Shown here one piece after another: positions 41,783 through 50,384 of a stretch of 64,000 nt of DNA. The stretch lies in NCBI RefSeq assembly GCF_039544265.1, contig NZ_BAABLI010000005.1, forward strand, positions 124,001-188,000, read 5' to 3'. How positions within the stretch are numbered: position 1 is the stretch's first letter; the number at the start of each line of letters is the position of its first letter. The translations under genes were made by a program, and so were the position numbers. The notes beneath the pieces are model-generated. The model had not been told where the DNA came from, ran no database searches, and was given only the letters and a program-made list of their open reading frames with translations. Source of the DNA: Corallincola platygyrae. Lineage in GTDB: Bacteria > Pseudomonadota > Gammaproteobacteria > Enterobacterales > Neiellaceae.

Positions 41783-42427
41783 TTAGCCGTTGCTGGAAAC
41801 TGTATCTACGGTGCTTGAGTTTGCGTCTTGATTTGGTTCATCTCCAGAGCCACCTGCAGCGTCACCCGTGCCGCCATCATCAGCCATACCACCGCCACCC
41901 GAGCCGCCAGCGCCACTGCCGCCGCCAGCGGAATCATCCTTGAATGCGCTGTAGTTCTGCAGTTTGTTAACACGTGTAGAACTGCCTTGCTGCAGAATCT
42001 TGACCCAGTCACCGGCCAGGATTTCGTCTGGAAGTTCAGGATCAAAAGCCTGAACGACAGAGATGATGTCACCGCTTTCCAGTCGGATGGTGTACTCATG
42101 GCCCTGTTTTTCGGTCAGTGACTCTTCAGCCATGGCACCGATGGCTGCACCAATGACGGCGCCCGCGACTGCAGCAAGATCGCTGCCTTTACCATCACCA
42201 ACGGCTGAACCCGCGATACCCCCGGCAACTGCACCAGCAGCGCCACCTGCACCTGTTTTTGTACCTTCGATATTCACGACCTGCACATCAATGACCTGGC
42301 CGACGCGTACCTGTTGAACACGACGCGCTTCTTCACGGTTGTAACTGCTGCCCGTTTGTGAACTTGGTGCGCAACCCGCCAGCAATGTTGCCGTGGCCAC
42401 AATACTAACAATGAGGATCTTACGCAT
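41783..42427 (-). CDS. Glycine-zipper outer-membrane lipoprotein (SlyB/Pcp-like)
   Basis: 214-residue lipoprotein: signal peptide with lipobox LLAGC at about 15-19, then a region about 58-105 rich in G/A repeats (GAGGAAGAVAGGIAGSAVGD and AGAVIGAAIGAMAEE) forming a glycine-zipper 2TM domain, then a small beta domain (YTIRLESGDIISVVQ, about 110-150) as in SlyB/PCP lipoproteins. The last 45 residues are a low-complexity Gly/Ser/Asp tail not found in typical SlyB. An envelope-integrity role is inferred from the family. Confidence 0.82.
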   Translation of the reverse strand: MRKILIVSIVATATLLAGCAPSSQTGSSYNREEARRVQQVRVGQVIDVQVVNIEGTKTGAGGAAGAVAGGIAGSAVGDGKGSDLAAVAGAVIGAAIGAMAEESLTEKQGHEYTIRLESGDIISVVQAFDPELPDEILAGDWVKILQQGSSTRVNKLQNYSAFKDDSAGGGSGAGGSGGGGMADDGGTGDAAGGSGDEPNQDANSSTVDTVSSNG

Positions 42428-42589
42428 TGTGATCTCCTGAAAAGAACCCTTGTCCTAGTGTCTTTAAATTAGCGAGCTAACACCAGCGACTTTCTGTTAC
42501 ATAGCATGTCTATTTATATCCTTTGACATGACGCCATTGAGAATAACGTGACCTTGCCTAAACTAGGCGAAAACCATTGAGACCCGGTT

Positions 42590-44596
42590 ATGTTGCAAAT
42601 AACAAAGCAAGGCATTCAGTTATTACATCAGGGTGAAACGACTGAAATTCAAAGCTGGGGCAATTTAGGGATAAGAATTATCTGTTATAGGGGACGCTTT
42701 AACGACTCGATTCCCCAAGCGCTAATCCCTGAGCCAGATCGTACACCTGTTAATGCTGAGCTTAGCTCAGATCATGCGGTGCTGTATCACGCCAACCTAA
42801 AAGTAACACTAAGTGACACCGGCTACATCCGTGTCTTTGACCTTGAACGCAACTTTTGGGTGATTGAACAACAGGCTCCCCGGCAGTATCGAACGGCTGT
42901 CAGTGGATTGAATCATCTGACATTAGATCTGGTTGCTCATGAAGATGAATGTTTTTACGGCATGGGGCAGCGCAGACATGGCTACTTTAATCAAAAAGGT
43001 TGTGTGTTAGATCTGCAACAGCGCAATAGTGAGGTCAATGTTCCCTTTCTGATCTCCTCCCGTGGCTATGGTTTGTTATGGAATATGCCGGGTACAGGTC
43101 GAGTTGAGCTGGCTTCGAACCGCACAAGATTTGTCGCCGACGGCGCACGTCAATTTGATATCTGGTTTGCTGCCAGTGGCGATTTCTCCAAGTTAATGAC
43201 TGCTTACTATCAAGTCACTGGACTTGTGCCAACTTTTCCCGCTTGGGCCAGTGGTTTTTGGCAATGCAAGCTCAGGTACGCCAGTCAGGAACATCTGCTG
43301 AATGTGGCGCGGTCGTACCAGCAGCGAGGTTTACCTCTGTCAGTTATTGTTATCGATTACTTTCACTGGCCAAAAATGGGAGACCTTTGCTTTGATCCTA
43401 AGTACTGGCCTGATCCGCAAGCCATGGTTGATGAACTCACATCGATGGGGATAGAGCTGATGGTCTCCATATGGCCCAGTATTAATCCAGAGAGCAAGGC
43501 AGCCAAAGAGTTAGCGGAAAACAGGTATCTGTTATCGACTTTTGATAACGAACTAGCCCTCAATTGTTTTGTTGATAGTGCCTCAGATGAGGCGGTTAAC
43601 TTCTATTACTACGACCCCTCTTATCCAGAAGCACGCAAAGATTTCTGGCAGCGAGTGCAGGCTGGTTACCGCAAGTACGGTATCAAACTGTTTTGGTTAG
43701 ATGCATGCGAGCCTGAAATGAACCTTGCAGATGCCCAACAATTAGTCTTTCACCAAGGGATTGGGAGCGAAGTTGCTTGTCTCTATCCAAAGTGGCATCA
43801 ACAGGCATTTTACGAAGGCTTGTCGAATGACGGAGAGAATGAAATCTTAACGCTGTGTCGCTCAGCTTGGGCGGGAAGCCAAAAGTATGGTGCTGCGGTC
43901 TGGTCAGGGGATATCCCCTCCAGCTTCGAGAGTCTGCGGATACAAGTGGCTGCAGGTTTAAACATGGCGCTAAGCGGAATCCCATGGTGGACCACGGATA
44001 TTGGCGGATTTTATGGGGGTAACCCTGAGAGTGATTATTTCAGAGAGTTAATCGTACGTTGGTTCCAATATGGCGTGTTCTGTCCGATCTTCAGGCTGCA
44101 TGGGAAGAGAGACCCAGGTAGCGACAAAATGGGGGCAGACAATGAGTTGTGGAGTTTTGGTGAGCCTGCCTACGAGATTTTGAGCCACCTGCTGAGACTG
44201 CGGGAGCAATTGCGGCCCCATATTCATCATCACCTGTCGCAGATTAATGAAACTGGACGGCCATTGATGCGACCTCTGTTATTCGACTTTCCCCATGACG
44301 GTAACTGCTATGCCTTGGGTGATCAGTTTTTGTTTGGTGATTGTTTGCTGGTGGCACCTGTCATGACACAAGGAGCAGATCACCGAGCGGTGTATTTGCC
44401 TGAGGGCACGCGCTGGCGAGCCTGCGCTATTCATCCCGAAATGGATTCCGGTATACATTCTAAAGCGAGTATGCAAAACGGCGAAGACGTCACCTGGCTG
44501 GAGGGTGGACAGTGGCGGGATGTATTTGCGCCGTTAGATACTATCCCAGTATTTGTGGCTGAGGGCTCAGCGTTGGACTGTAACCCTCATTTTTAG
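42590..44596 (+). CDS. GH31-family glycoside hydrolase
   Basis: Alpha-glycosidase of 668 residues with no signal peptide, so cytosolic. An N-terminal beta-sandwich (about 1-225) with DECFYGMGQRRHGYFNQKG precedes the (beta/alpha)8 barrel. The nucleophile Asp371 lies in FWLDACEPEMN and the acid/base Asp441 in VWSGDIPSSFESL, followed by GIPWWTTDIGGFYGG. Smaller than many GH31 enzymes. The WxDxxEPE context resembles alpha-xylosidase/alpha-glucosidase types, but the substrate is not determined. It stands alone, divergent from the lipoprotein gene; no transporter or sugar regulator is nearby. Confidence 0.88.
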   Translation: MLQITKQGIQLLHQGETTEIQSWGNLGIRIICYRGRFNDSIPQALIPEPDRTPVNAELSSDHAVLYHANLKVTLSDTGYIRVFDLERNFWVIEQQAPRQYRTAVSGLNHLTLDLVAHEDECFYGMGQRRHGYFNQKGCVLDLQQRNSEVNVPFLISSRGYGLLWNMPGTGRVELASNRTRFVADGARQFDIWFAASGDFSKLMTAYYQVTGLVPTFPAWASGFWQCKLRYASQEHLLNVARSYQQRGLPLSVIVIDYFHWPKMGDLCFDPKYWPDPQAMVDELTSMGIELMVSIWPSINPESKAAKELAENRYLLSTFDNELALNCFVDSASDEAVNFYYYDPSYPEARKDFWQRVQAGYRKYGIKLFWLDACEPEMNLADAQQLVFHQGIGSEVACLYPKWHQQAFYEGLSNDGENEILTLCRSAWAGSQKYGAAVWSGDIPSSFESLRIQVAAGLNMALSGIPWWTTDIGGFYGGNPESDYFRELIVRWFQYGVFCPIFRLHGKRDPGSDKMGADNELWSFGEPAYEILSHLLRLREQLRPHIHHHLSQINETGRPLMRPLLFDFPHDGNCYALGDQFLFGDCLLVAPVMTQGADHRAVYLPEGTRWRACAIHPEMDSGIHSKASMQNGEDVTWLEGGQWRDVFAPLDTIPVFVAEGSALDCNPHF

Positions 44597-44609
44597 GTGG
44601 GGACAATAG

Positions 44610-46304
44610 CTACTCGAAATGCTGTGGTAACACCATGGTATAACTCAACCCTTCACCGGCAGGGCTTGTGGCGGTTATTGTGCCGCCAAGTGACTGGGTA
44701 ACCAGGTTATACAAAATATGGGTGCCAAGGCCGCTGCCACCGTGCCCACGCCTGGTAGTAAAGAAGGGATCAAATAGCTTTCTCAAGTTTTCAGGGCTCA
44801 CGCCTTTACCTGAATCCTTGTAACCAATAACAACATGTTGGTTATTGATGCTGACATCGATAAAGATGTCACCACTTTCGGTCTCTTCAAACCCGTGGAT
44901 CAAAGTGTTCATTATCAGGTTGGTAAACACTTGGGACAGAGCGCCAGCCCGGCAATGAAGTACAAGATCGCTTGGACAATGAATATGGAAGTTGGGCTCT
45001 TGGCGTTTGAGCTTGGGTTGTAGCGAGCGGATCACTTCTTCTATATACGACTTCAGATTTAAGTCGCGGATAATCTCGCTGGTTTGGTCTACGGCGACCT
45101 GTTTAAAACTGGCGATCAGCTCTGCAGCTCGGTGCAGGTTGGTATTTAATAGTTGGGTACTGTGCTGAGCATCGGCCAGGAACTCCTGCAGATGTCTCTG
45201 TGTCAGTGACTTCTCATTAAATTTTTGTTCCAGCTGTTTTATCCGGTCTTCCAAATAAGAAGAGGCGGTTACTCCTACACCAATAGGAGTGTTAATCTCA
45301 TGAGCTACGCCGGCAACCAGATTACCGAGCGACGCCATCTTTTCTGATTCGACCAATTGTGCCTGAGTTGTTTTTAACTCATCTAATGACTCTGCTAACT
45401 CTTCACGCTGCTTTTTTAATGCCGACTGGTGCTGTTCCAACTCGCTTTTTTGACGGTCCACTTCTACCAAGGTGCGACTAAGGGTTGAAGTTTTTCGCGC
45501 AACATCCTGCTCAAGCCTGAGATTCTGATCATCAAGCTGTCTGTTGGCCTCGATGAGATTGTTTTGTGCAGTGTCTAATCCTTGTTTGTAGGCATCTAGT
45601 TGATCAACCATTTCATTGAACGCACGCTCCAGCATGGTTAACTCATTGCGTTCATCACTGGTTAGCTTGACCTTCACCGCACCAATATCTTCCCACTCAA
45701 GATCGCTGATCTGTTGTGTCAGGTCGGCCAAAGGGCGAGTCAGAATCCGGTTAAACACCAGCATCACAAGGAATATCAGAAAGAGTGTTTTAATCAGGGC
45801 GTTGCCAACCAGGAAAATCAGGTTGACCTTAATCCGGTCTATCACGACATCTCGGCTAGAGTAGATGGTGACATCGCCGAGTAGCGTTGCTCTGCCAGAA
45901 AACTCGAAAACTAATGGAAAAGTGAAGCCGAACAAACCGTGCTCTCCCTCTCTGAGGAGAGGCTCTGTGAGGTCTTCGATGGCGGGAAGATTTTGGCTGT
46001 TTGCCTGACGGCCGATTTCTATCATCTCCTCACCCGCTTCATCACGGATCGAAACACCCTCAATCATCGGCATGGCGACCAAGCCTTGGGCAATGGTCTT
46101 GGCCTGTTGAATATTGAGCTCCCAAATGGCGCGGGTCAGGCTGGCACTGAACGTCTTTTGAATGGTTTCTAGCTCACCAGTGATATAGGACTTGGTGTTG
46201 AAATACTCGACGGCCACTTGTCCACAGGTAACAAGAAAGGTCAGAACAAAATAGATGGAGAGGACCTGGTGAAGAAGTTTGCGAGAAAGACTGTTTATCT
46301 GCAT
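44610..46304 (-). CDS. Orphan membrane sensor histidine kinase
   Basis: Two-component sensor kinase, 564 residues from ATG 46304 (a TTG at 46346 would add 14). Two membrane segments (about 10-32 and 172-196) flank a 140-residue periplasmic sensor; a HAMP domain and a coiled coil of about 110 residues follow. Then come the phospho-acceptor region GNLVAGVAHEINTPIG and an ATPase domain with YKDSGKGVSPENL, FDPFFTTRRGHGGSGLGTHI. The HEINTP box is of the C4-dicarboxylate-sensor-like class. No response regulator is adjacent, so the target is unknown. It ends 13 bases from the convergent GH31 gene. Confidence 0.87.
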   Translation of the reverse strand: MQINSLSRKLLHQVLSIYFVLTFLVTCGQVAVEYFNTKSYITGELETIQKTFSASLTRAIWELNIQQAKTIAQGLVAMPMIEGVSIRDEAGEEMIEIGRQANSQNLPAIEDLTEPLLREGEHGLFGFTFPLVFEFSGRATLLGDVTIYSSRDVVIDRIKVNLIFLVGNALIKTLFLIFLVMLVFNRILTRPLADLTQQISDLEWEDIGAVKVKLTSDERNELTMLERAFNEMVDQLDAYKQGLDTAQNNLIEANRQLDDQNLRLEQDVARKTSTLSRTLVEVDRQKSELEQHQSALKKQREELAESLDELKTTQAQLVESEKMASLGNLVAGVAHEINTPIGVGVTASSYLEDRIKQLEQKFNEKSLTQRHLQEFLADAQHSTQLLNTNLHRAAELIASFKQVAVDQTSEIIRDLNLKSYIEEVIRSLQPKLKRQEPNFHIHCPSDLVLHCRAGALSQVFTNLIMNTLIHGFEETESGDIFIDVSINNQHVVIGYKDSGKGVSPENLRKLFDPFFTTRRGHGGSGLGTHILYNLVTQSLGGTITATSPAGEGLSYTMVLPQHFE

Positions 46305-46729
46305 GGCTACATCCGTCGCCCTATCAGTAGCAAGTTCCAATGCCAATTCATTAGTTCAGTTTGGTAAATAAACGATAAGAAGCCAAGTGTGCATAGTGAA
46401 AAATTACTAGTTGATCAAAGTGTTGCTGTTCTGACAGAGCGGTGTGGTGTGTTACTCATGGCACTAACATCCTGAAAAAGGAGGGAAGACACAAGGCAAA
46501 ACGTTACTTCTGGTTTTCTGTTCACCTTAGTGCAACATTGGTTCAGTATCTTTGCACCATAGCAGCCACTTTTTCGTTAGTTTTTTGTATCCGACGCGAA
46601 AGCCCAAACAAGTTTAGCTCATATTTTGGTGTCTAGTGGGCTGTATTAACATTTTGATTCCCATCAAGAAAACGCGAAATCTTACTTGCTTCCAACAAGA
46701 CCTTGCTAGTTTTAACAAAATGGTGACTA
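46305..46729. other. Intergenic stretch without a supported gene
   Basis: About 425 bases between the divergent kinase and porin genes. Two 64-codon frames (46442-46636 and 46636-46830) have no recognisable family, no ribosome site and biased composition, so I do not call them. The second runs through the Pho box. The region may carry a long porin leader or a small RNA, but I see no clear terminator within it. Confidence 0.5.
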
Positions 46730-46751
46730 CTGACATTAAACTGTCACAATT
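46730..46751 (+). promoter_or_regulatory. PhoB box upstream of the first porin
   Basis: CTGACATTAAA followed directly by CTGTCACAATT: two 11-base units matching the Pho box (CTGTCAT plus four AT-rich bases, repeated), with 6 of 7 and 6 of 7 core matches. A third, weaker unit (CCTGACA) follows. It is 96 bases upstream of the ATG. Confidence 0.75.
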
Positions 46752-46846
46752 GCCTGACAAACTCTGTCGCATCCGAAGCCAAGGCTTTTTAAAAAGTTTT
46801 TCGGAATTTGAGAAACCAACAATATTTTGAATAAGGGATAGTCACA

Positions 46847-47848
46847 ATGAAGCACTTCGCGAAAACTGCTGTTGCCGCTGCTCTCACTATGGCGTTTGCC
46901 GCTCCGGCATTCGCGGTTGCTCCGGTAACTGTTTACGGCAAAATCAACGCATCCGTAGGTTCTGAAGATTCACTGGACACTGACGGTTCTGAAACTGTTG
47001 TTAGCTCTAACGCCTCACGTTTCGGTATCAAAGGTGGCGTTGAGCTGACTGATAGCTTGCAAGCTGTCTACAAGCTGGAGTGGGAAGTTAACGTTTCTGA
47101 CCAGGACAAAGGCAACGGTTCAGACGACAATATCAAGTCTCGTAACCAGTACGTTGGCTTGAAAGGCGGCTGGGGTGAGTTCCAAATCGGTCGTAACGAC
47201 ACCATGCTGAAAAAGTCTCAGGGTAAAGTTGACCTGTTCGGCGACCTTGATGGCGATATCAAGCACCTGTTCAAAGGCGAAAACCGTCTGGGTGATAGCG
47301 TAGTCTACATGACGCCTAAGTTTAACGGCTTCTACGGCGGTGTAAGTGTCATCACTGAAGACAACAGCAAGCAGAAAGACGAAGACGGTGATGAAACTAC
47401 CGGTTTCTCACTGGCTGGTATGTACGGCGATGCTAAGTTCAAGAAATCAGACCTGTTCGCATCTCTTGCATATGACAGCGAAGTTGCTGGCTATGACATC
47501 CTGCGTGCAACTGCTCAGTACAAGTGGAATGACTTGAAAGTTGGCGGTATGTACCAGAACCAAGAGAAGGTTGAGCACGACAGCGAAGACTACTCTGGTT
47601 ACATGTTCAGCGTAGCTTACAAGATCAACGCTATTACTTTGGAAGCTCAGTACCAGATGATGGAAATGAGTGACGACGTTGATATGACTGCCATGAGCGT
47701 TGGTGCTGAGTACAAGCTTGGCAAGCCAACTAAAGTGTTCGCTTACTACACTCTGCGTGACTTGGACGAAGACGTTCTGAACGAAGATAGCGGTGAAGTG
47801 ATGGACGACGAGACTTTCTTCGGCGTTGGTCTTGAGCACAAGTTCTAA
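46847..47848 (+). CDS. Outer-membrane porin (probably phosphate-regulated)
   Basis: General trimeric-type porin precursor of 333 residues. A Sec signal peptide ends AAPAFA near residue 23, and the mature chain begins with APVTVYGKINASVG. Alternating beta strands, acidic turns (DEDGDETTG, HDSEDYSG) and the C-terminal strand VGLEHKF with terminal Phe show a 16-strand barrel. Codon use is strongly biased, suggesting high expression. AAGGGA lies ahead of the ATG. A Pho box upstream and the nearby phoBR-pst genes suggest a role in phosphate starvation, like PhoE/OprP, although the sequence itself is of the general OmpC-like class. Confidence 0.92.
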   Translation: MKHFAKTAVAAALTMAFAAPAFAVAPVTVYGKINASVGSEDSLDTDGSETVVSSNASRFGIKGGVELTDSLQAVYKLEWEVNVSDQDKGNGSDDNIKSRNQYVGLKGGWGEFQIGRNDTMLKKSQGKVDLFGDLDGDIKHLFKGENRLGDSVVYMTPKFNGFYGGVSVITEDNSKQKDEDGDETTGFSLAGMYGDAKFKKSDLFASLAYDSEVAGYDILRATAQYKWNDLKVGGMYQNQEKVEHDSEDYSGYMFSVAYKINAITLEAQYQMMEMSDDVDMTAMSVGAEYKLGKPTKVFAYYTLRDLDEDVLNEDSGEVMDDETFFGVGLEHKF

Positions 47849-47874
47849 TTAAAACTTACCTGGGTTTTAAGAGT

Positions 47875-47900
47875 AAGGGGCGCCATTTGGCGCCCCTTTT
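47875..47900 (+). terminator. Intrinsic terminator of the first porin
   Basis: AAGGGGCGCC, loop ATTT, GGCGCCCCTTTT: 10-bp GC-rich stem with U-run, 26 bases after the porin stop. Confidence 0.93.
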
Positions 47901-48024
47901 GCGTTTCTCTGAAACAGTGGCTATATGTGCGCTGATCGGCCAACGTTCTCTATCTTGATTAGTGTTTTCTCGCCTGTTCCAGTCGTTTTAAAGCTTTGTT
48001 ATCAACCTGTAGCAGGTCAAAATC

Positions 48025-48046
48025 ATATATGACAGTTTTGTTACTA
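48025..48046 (-). promoter_or_regulatory. Possible reverse-oriented PhoB box before the second porin
   Basis: On the minus strand TAGTAACAAAA is followed by CTGTCATATAT, two 11-base units of which the second is a full Pho half-site. Its orientation is opposite to the porin gene 42 bases downstream, which weakens the case. Confidence 0.3.
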
Positions 48047-48087
48047 TCCCGCCTAATCTAATCAGCTTGATTCAAAAGGGATATCTA

Positions 48088-49092
48088 ATGAAACGCCATG
48101 CACTCTCTTTAGCATGTCTATTGGCCTTAGCTCCGGCTACTCAGGCGGCACCAAAAATCTACGGCAAACTCAATCTGGCTTTACAGCAAAGTGATGATGG
48201 CACCACAGCCCGTGGCAGTTATTCAGAGGTTGCGAGTTATGCCTCCCGCTTTGGCATTAAGGGCGACAGCGACCTGGGTGAAGGTTGGGGCGTGTTTTAC
48301 AAGCTTGAGTTCCAGGTCAATATTGATGACGACGAAGCGGATGCGCTGGATAGTCGGGATCAGTATCTGGGAGTTAGCAGCCCTGCGGGTGATTTTATGA
48401 TTGGCCGCCGCAATACCGTATTCAAAGAGGCGAATAACAGCGCCGACCTTTTTGGCGACGTTGAAGGCGATATCAAGTTCTTGTTTGCGGGTGATAACCG
48501 ACTGGGTGACAACGTGACCTGGAAATCACCCAAGTGGGATCAATGGCAGCTAGGCGCCACGATCATTACCGGTGACAACAGTAAACAAAAGGATCTCGAA
48601 GACGGTGACGAAGGTTACAACCTGGCACTGTTTTATGGCGATAAGTCGCTGAAGAAACAACCTGTTTGGGGCTCGGTTGCCTATGAGAGTGGCGTCACTG
48701 GTTATGACAACATGGTGGCTGTCGGCCGTGTAGCTTGGGGTGACTGGAAATTTGGTGCCATGTGGCAGAATACAGAGTCAACAACGTCTGGTGATGATGA
48801 ATCCGGGTATATGGCCAATGTTGCCTACCTGATGGGGCCTTGGACCTTGAAAGCGCAGTACATGGCAAGCGATTTGTACAAGCTGGGCTACACCAAACGT
48901 AAAGATGACGATGGCAACAAGTTAGGCTTCCAAAACAGTACCAGTCTGGGCGTCGACTATACTTTTAATAAGACGACATCGGCATATTTATGGCTGACTT
49001 TGGCTGAAAAGCCAGAAGCTGAATATCGCGATATCGACGTTCAGAATGATGATGCCAGTTACTTAGCTTTGGGTATGATTCATAAATTCTGA
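48088..49092 (+). CDS. Outer-membrane porin paralogue
   Basis: 334-residue porin precursor, clearly related to the porin 240 bases upstream: both share KIYGKLN/KINASVG-type first strands, ASRFGIKG, YKLEFQVN/YKLEWEVN, FGDVEGDIKFLF/FGDLDGDIKHLF, and the aligned ITGDNSKQKD/ITEDNSKQKD turn. The signal peptide ends PATQA near residue 20; the C-terminus is GMIHKF. ATG 48088 (AAAAGGG upstream) is preferred to 48067. Codon bias is weaker than in the first copy, so expression is probably lower. Tandem duplication with divergence is likely. Confidence 0.92.
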   Translation: MKRHALSLACLLALAPATQAAPKIYGKLNLALQQSDDGTTARGSYSEVASYASRFGIKGDSDLGEGWGVFYKLEFQVNIDDDEADALDSRDQYLGVSSPAGDFMIGRRNTVFKEANNSADLFGDVEGDIKFLFAGDNRLGDNVTWKSPKWDQWQLGATIITGDNSKQKDLEDGDEGYNLALFYGDKSLKKQPVWGSVAYESGVTGYDNMVAVGRVAWGDWKFGAMWQNTESTTSGDDESGYMANVAYLMGPWTLKAQYMASDLYKLGYTKRKDDDGNKLGFQNSTSLGVDYTFNKTTSAYLWLTLAEKPEAEYRDIDVQNDDASYLALGMIHKF

Positions 49093-49163
49093 TCTACCTC
49101 GAAGTTGGTAGATAATAAAACCGATACAGTGCCGATGAATCGAATTGCAAGAGTGAGGACATC

Positions 49164-49493
49164 ATGGACCCACTGGCCCGAGCCATCGGCACCGTTATCA
49201 ACAAATATCCACAACGGGGCTTTACCGTTGCGGATCTGAAGCAGGTGTCTGGATTGCCTGCTGCGGCGCTGGTCGGGATTCTGGATAATCTGGTCAAAGA
49301 TCACCTCGTTCGTCGTGAAGTTACTGAAACCGGCACCACCTATTGGGCAATCGCTTCTGATCCCAACCATACACCTCTGAAAAAAGACAGTACCGAGCCT
49401 CCAGAAGAGAAAGGCAGTACCTTGGCCGCTGGCGCAACCGCGGGGCTGGTCACTGCTGCACTGGCCGCTCTGATAGCCGAATTAGGCAGTTAA
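49164..49493 (+). CDS. Small winged-helix-like protein with hydrophobic C-terminus, unknown function
   Basis: 109-residue protein I do not recognise. Residues about 5-65 look like a winged helix (FTVADLKQVSGLPAAALVGI then NLVKDHLVRREVTETGTTYW). A charged, Pro/Glu-rich linker (about 68-85) leads to an Ala/Leu-rich segment, GATAGLVTAALAALIAELG, long enough for one membrane helix. A membrane-tethered DNA-binding or protein-binding role is possible but not shown. It lies between the second porin and phoB. The ribosome site (GAGTGAGGACATC) is plausible. Confidence 0.7.
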   Translation: MDPLARAIGTVINKYPQRGFTVADLKQVSGLPAAALVGILDNLVKDHLVRREVTETGTTYWAIASDPNHTPLKKDSTEPPEEKGSTLAAGATAGLVTAALAALIAELGS

Positions 49494-49542
49494 ATTGATA
49501 AATTGGGCTCCATAGCCAATTTTAATGACCATAATTTAACAA

Positions 49543-49560
49543 TTGTCATAAAAGTGAAAT
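49543..49560 (+). promoter_or_regulatory. Possible PhoB box upstream of phoB
   Basis: TTGTCATAAAA followed by GTGAAAT: a strong first unit (6 of 7 core bases) and a weak second unit at the 11-base period, 122 bases ahead of phoB. Consistent with the autoregulation known for phoBR. Confidence 0.55.
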
Positions 49561-49681
49561 CTGGTAATCCGATAATTCCGCACCATAGCTGCACCCTCAT
49601 TTGTTGAAGATGGTGCGAGATGGATTGGACGCCGCGATAAAGGACTTTACGTGAGCGAACTAGGAGAGGAGAGGTAACTCA

Positions 49682-50371
49682 ATGGCAAGGCGAATTCTGG
49701 TCGTAGAAGATGAAGCGCCCATTCGTGAGATGCTGTCTTTTGTATTGGATCAGCATGGTTATCAAGTGGTAGAGGCGGAAGATTTCGATACGGCACTGTC
49801 TAAAGTTGTCGAGCCTTTTCCTGACCTGATTTTATTGGATTGGATGTTGCCTGGTGGCAGCGGAATTCAACTGGCGAAGCAAATTAAGCGTGAAGATATC
49901 ACCCGTCAGATCCCTATCATCATGTTAACCGCACGCGGTGAAGAGGAAGATAAGGTTCGTGGCCTGGAAGTGGGTGCCGATGACTATGTCACCAAGCCAT
50001 TTTCACCCAAAGAGTTGATGGCGCGTATTAAGGCGGTTATCCGCCGGGTTAACCCAACCAGTCTGGATGACATCATTGAAGTGCAGGGCCTGCGTCTTGA
50101 TCCTGTCAGTCACCGAGTGACAGTTGACGAAGATAGCCTGGATATGGGGCCCACCGAATTCAAACTGCTGCACTTCTTTATGACTCACCCTGAGCGTGTC
50201 TACAGCCGTGAGCAGCTGCTGGACAATGTCTGGGGCACAAACATCTATGTGGAAGATCGCACCGTAGATGTGCATATTCGTCGACTAAGAAAGGCGATTG
50301 AAACGACAGGACATGATAAGCTAATACAAACTGTCCGTGGGGCTGGCTACCGCTTCTCCACCCGTATTTAG
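49682..50371 (+). CDS. phoB: Phosphate regulon response regulator PhoB
   Basis: 229-residue OmpR-family regulator, the length of E. coli PhoB. The receiver domain (1-120) has acidic residues in ILVVEDEAPIREM, the phospho-acceptor Asp in LILLDWMLPGGSG, and Thr/Lys in MLTARGEE and YVTKPFSPKELMARI. The winged-helix DNA-binding domain (about 130-229) contains MGPTEFKLLHFFMTHPERVYS and the recognition helix RTVDVHIRRLRKAI. GAGGAGAGGTAA precedes the ATG. phoR follows 13 bases downstream. Confidence 0.97.
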   Translation: MARRILVVEDEAPIREMLSFVLDQHGYQVVEAEDFDTALSKVVEPFPDLILLDWMLPGGSGIQLAKQIKREDITRQIPIIMLTARGEEEDKVRGLEVGADDYVTKPFSPKELMARIKAVIRRVNPTSLDDIIEVQGLRLDPVSHRVTVDEDSLDMGPTEFKLLHFFMTHPERVYSREQLLDNVWGTNIYVEDRTVDVHIRRLRKAIETTGHDKLIQTVRGAGYRFSTRI

Positions 50372-50384
50372 TATTATCATCTGA

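Noticed and set aside
46442..46830. Two 64-codon frames between the kinase and the porin
   Set aside because: No family, no ribosome site, and the second runs through the Pho box.
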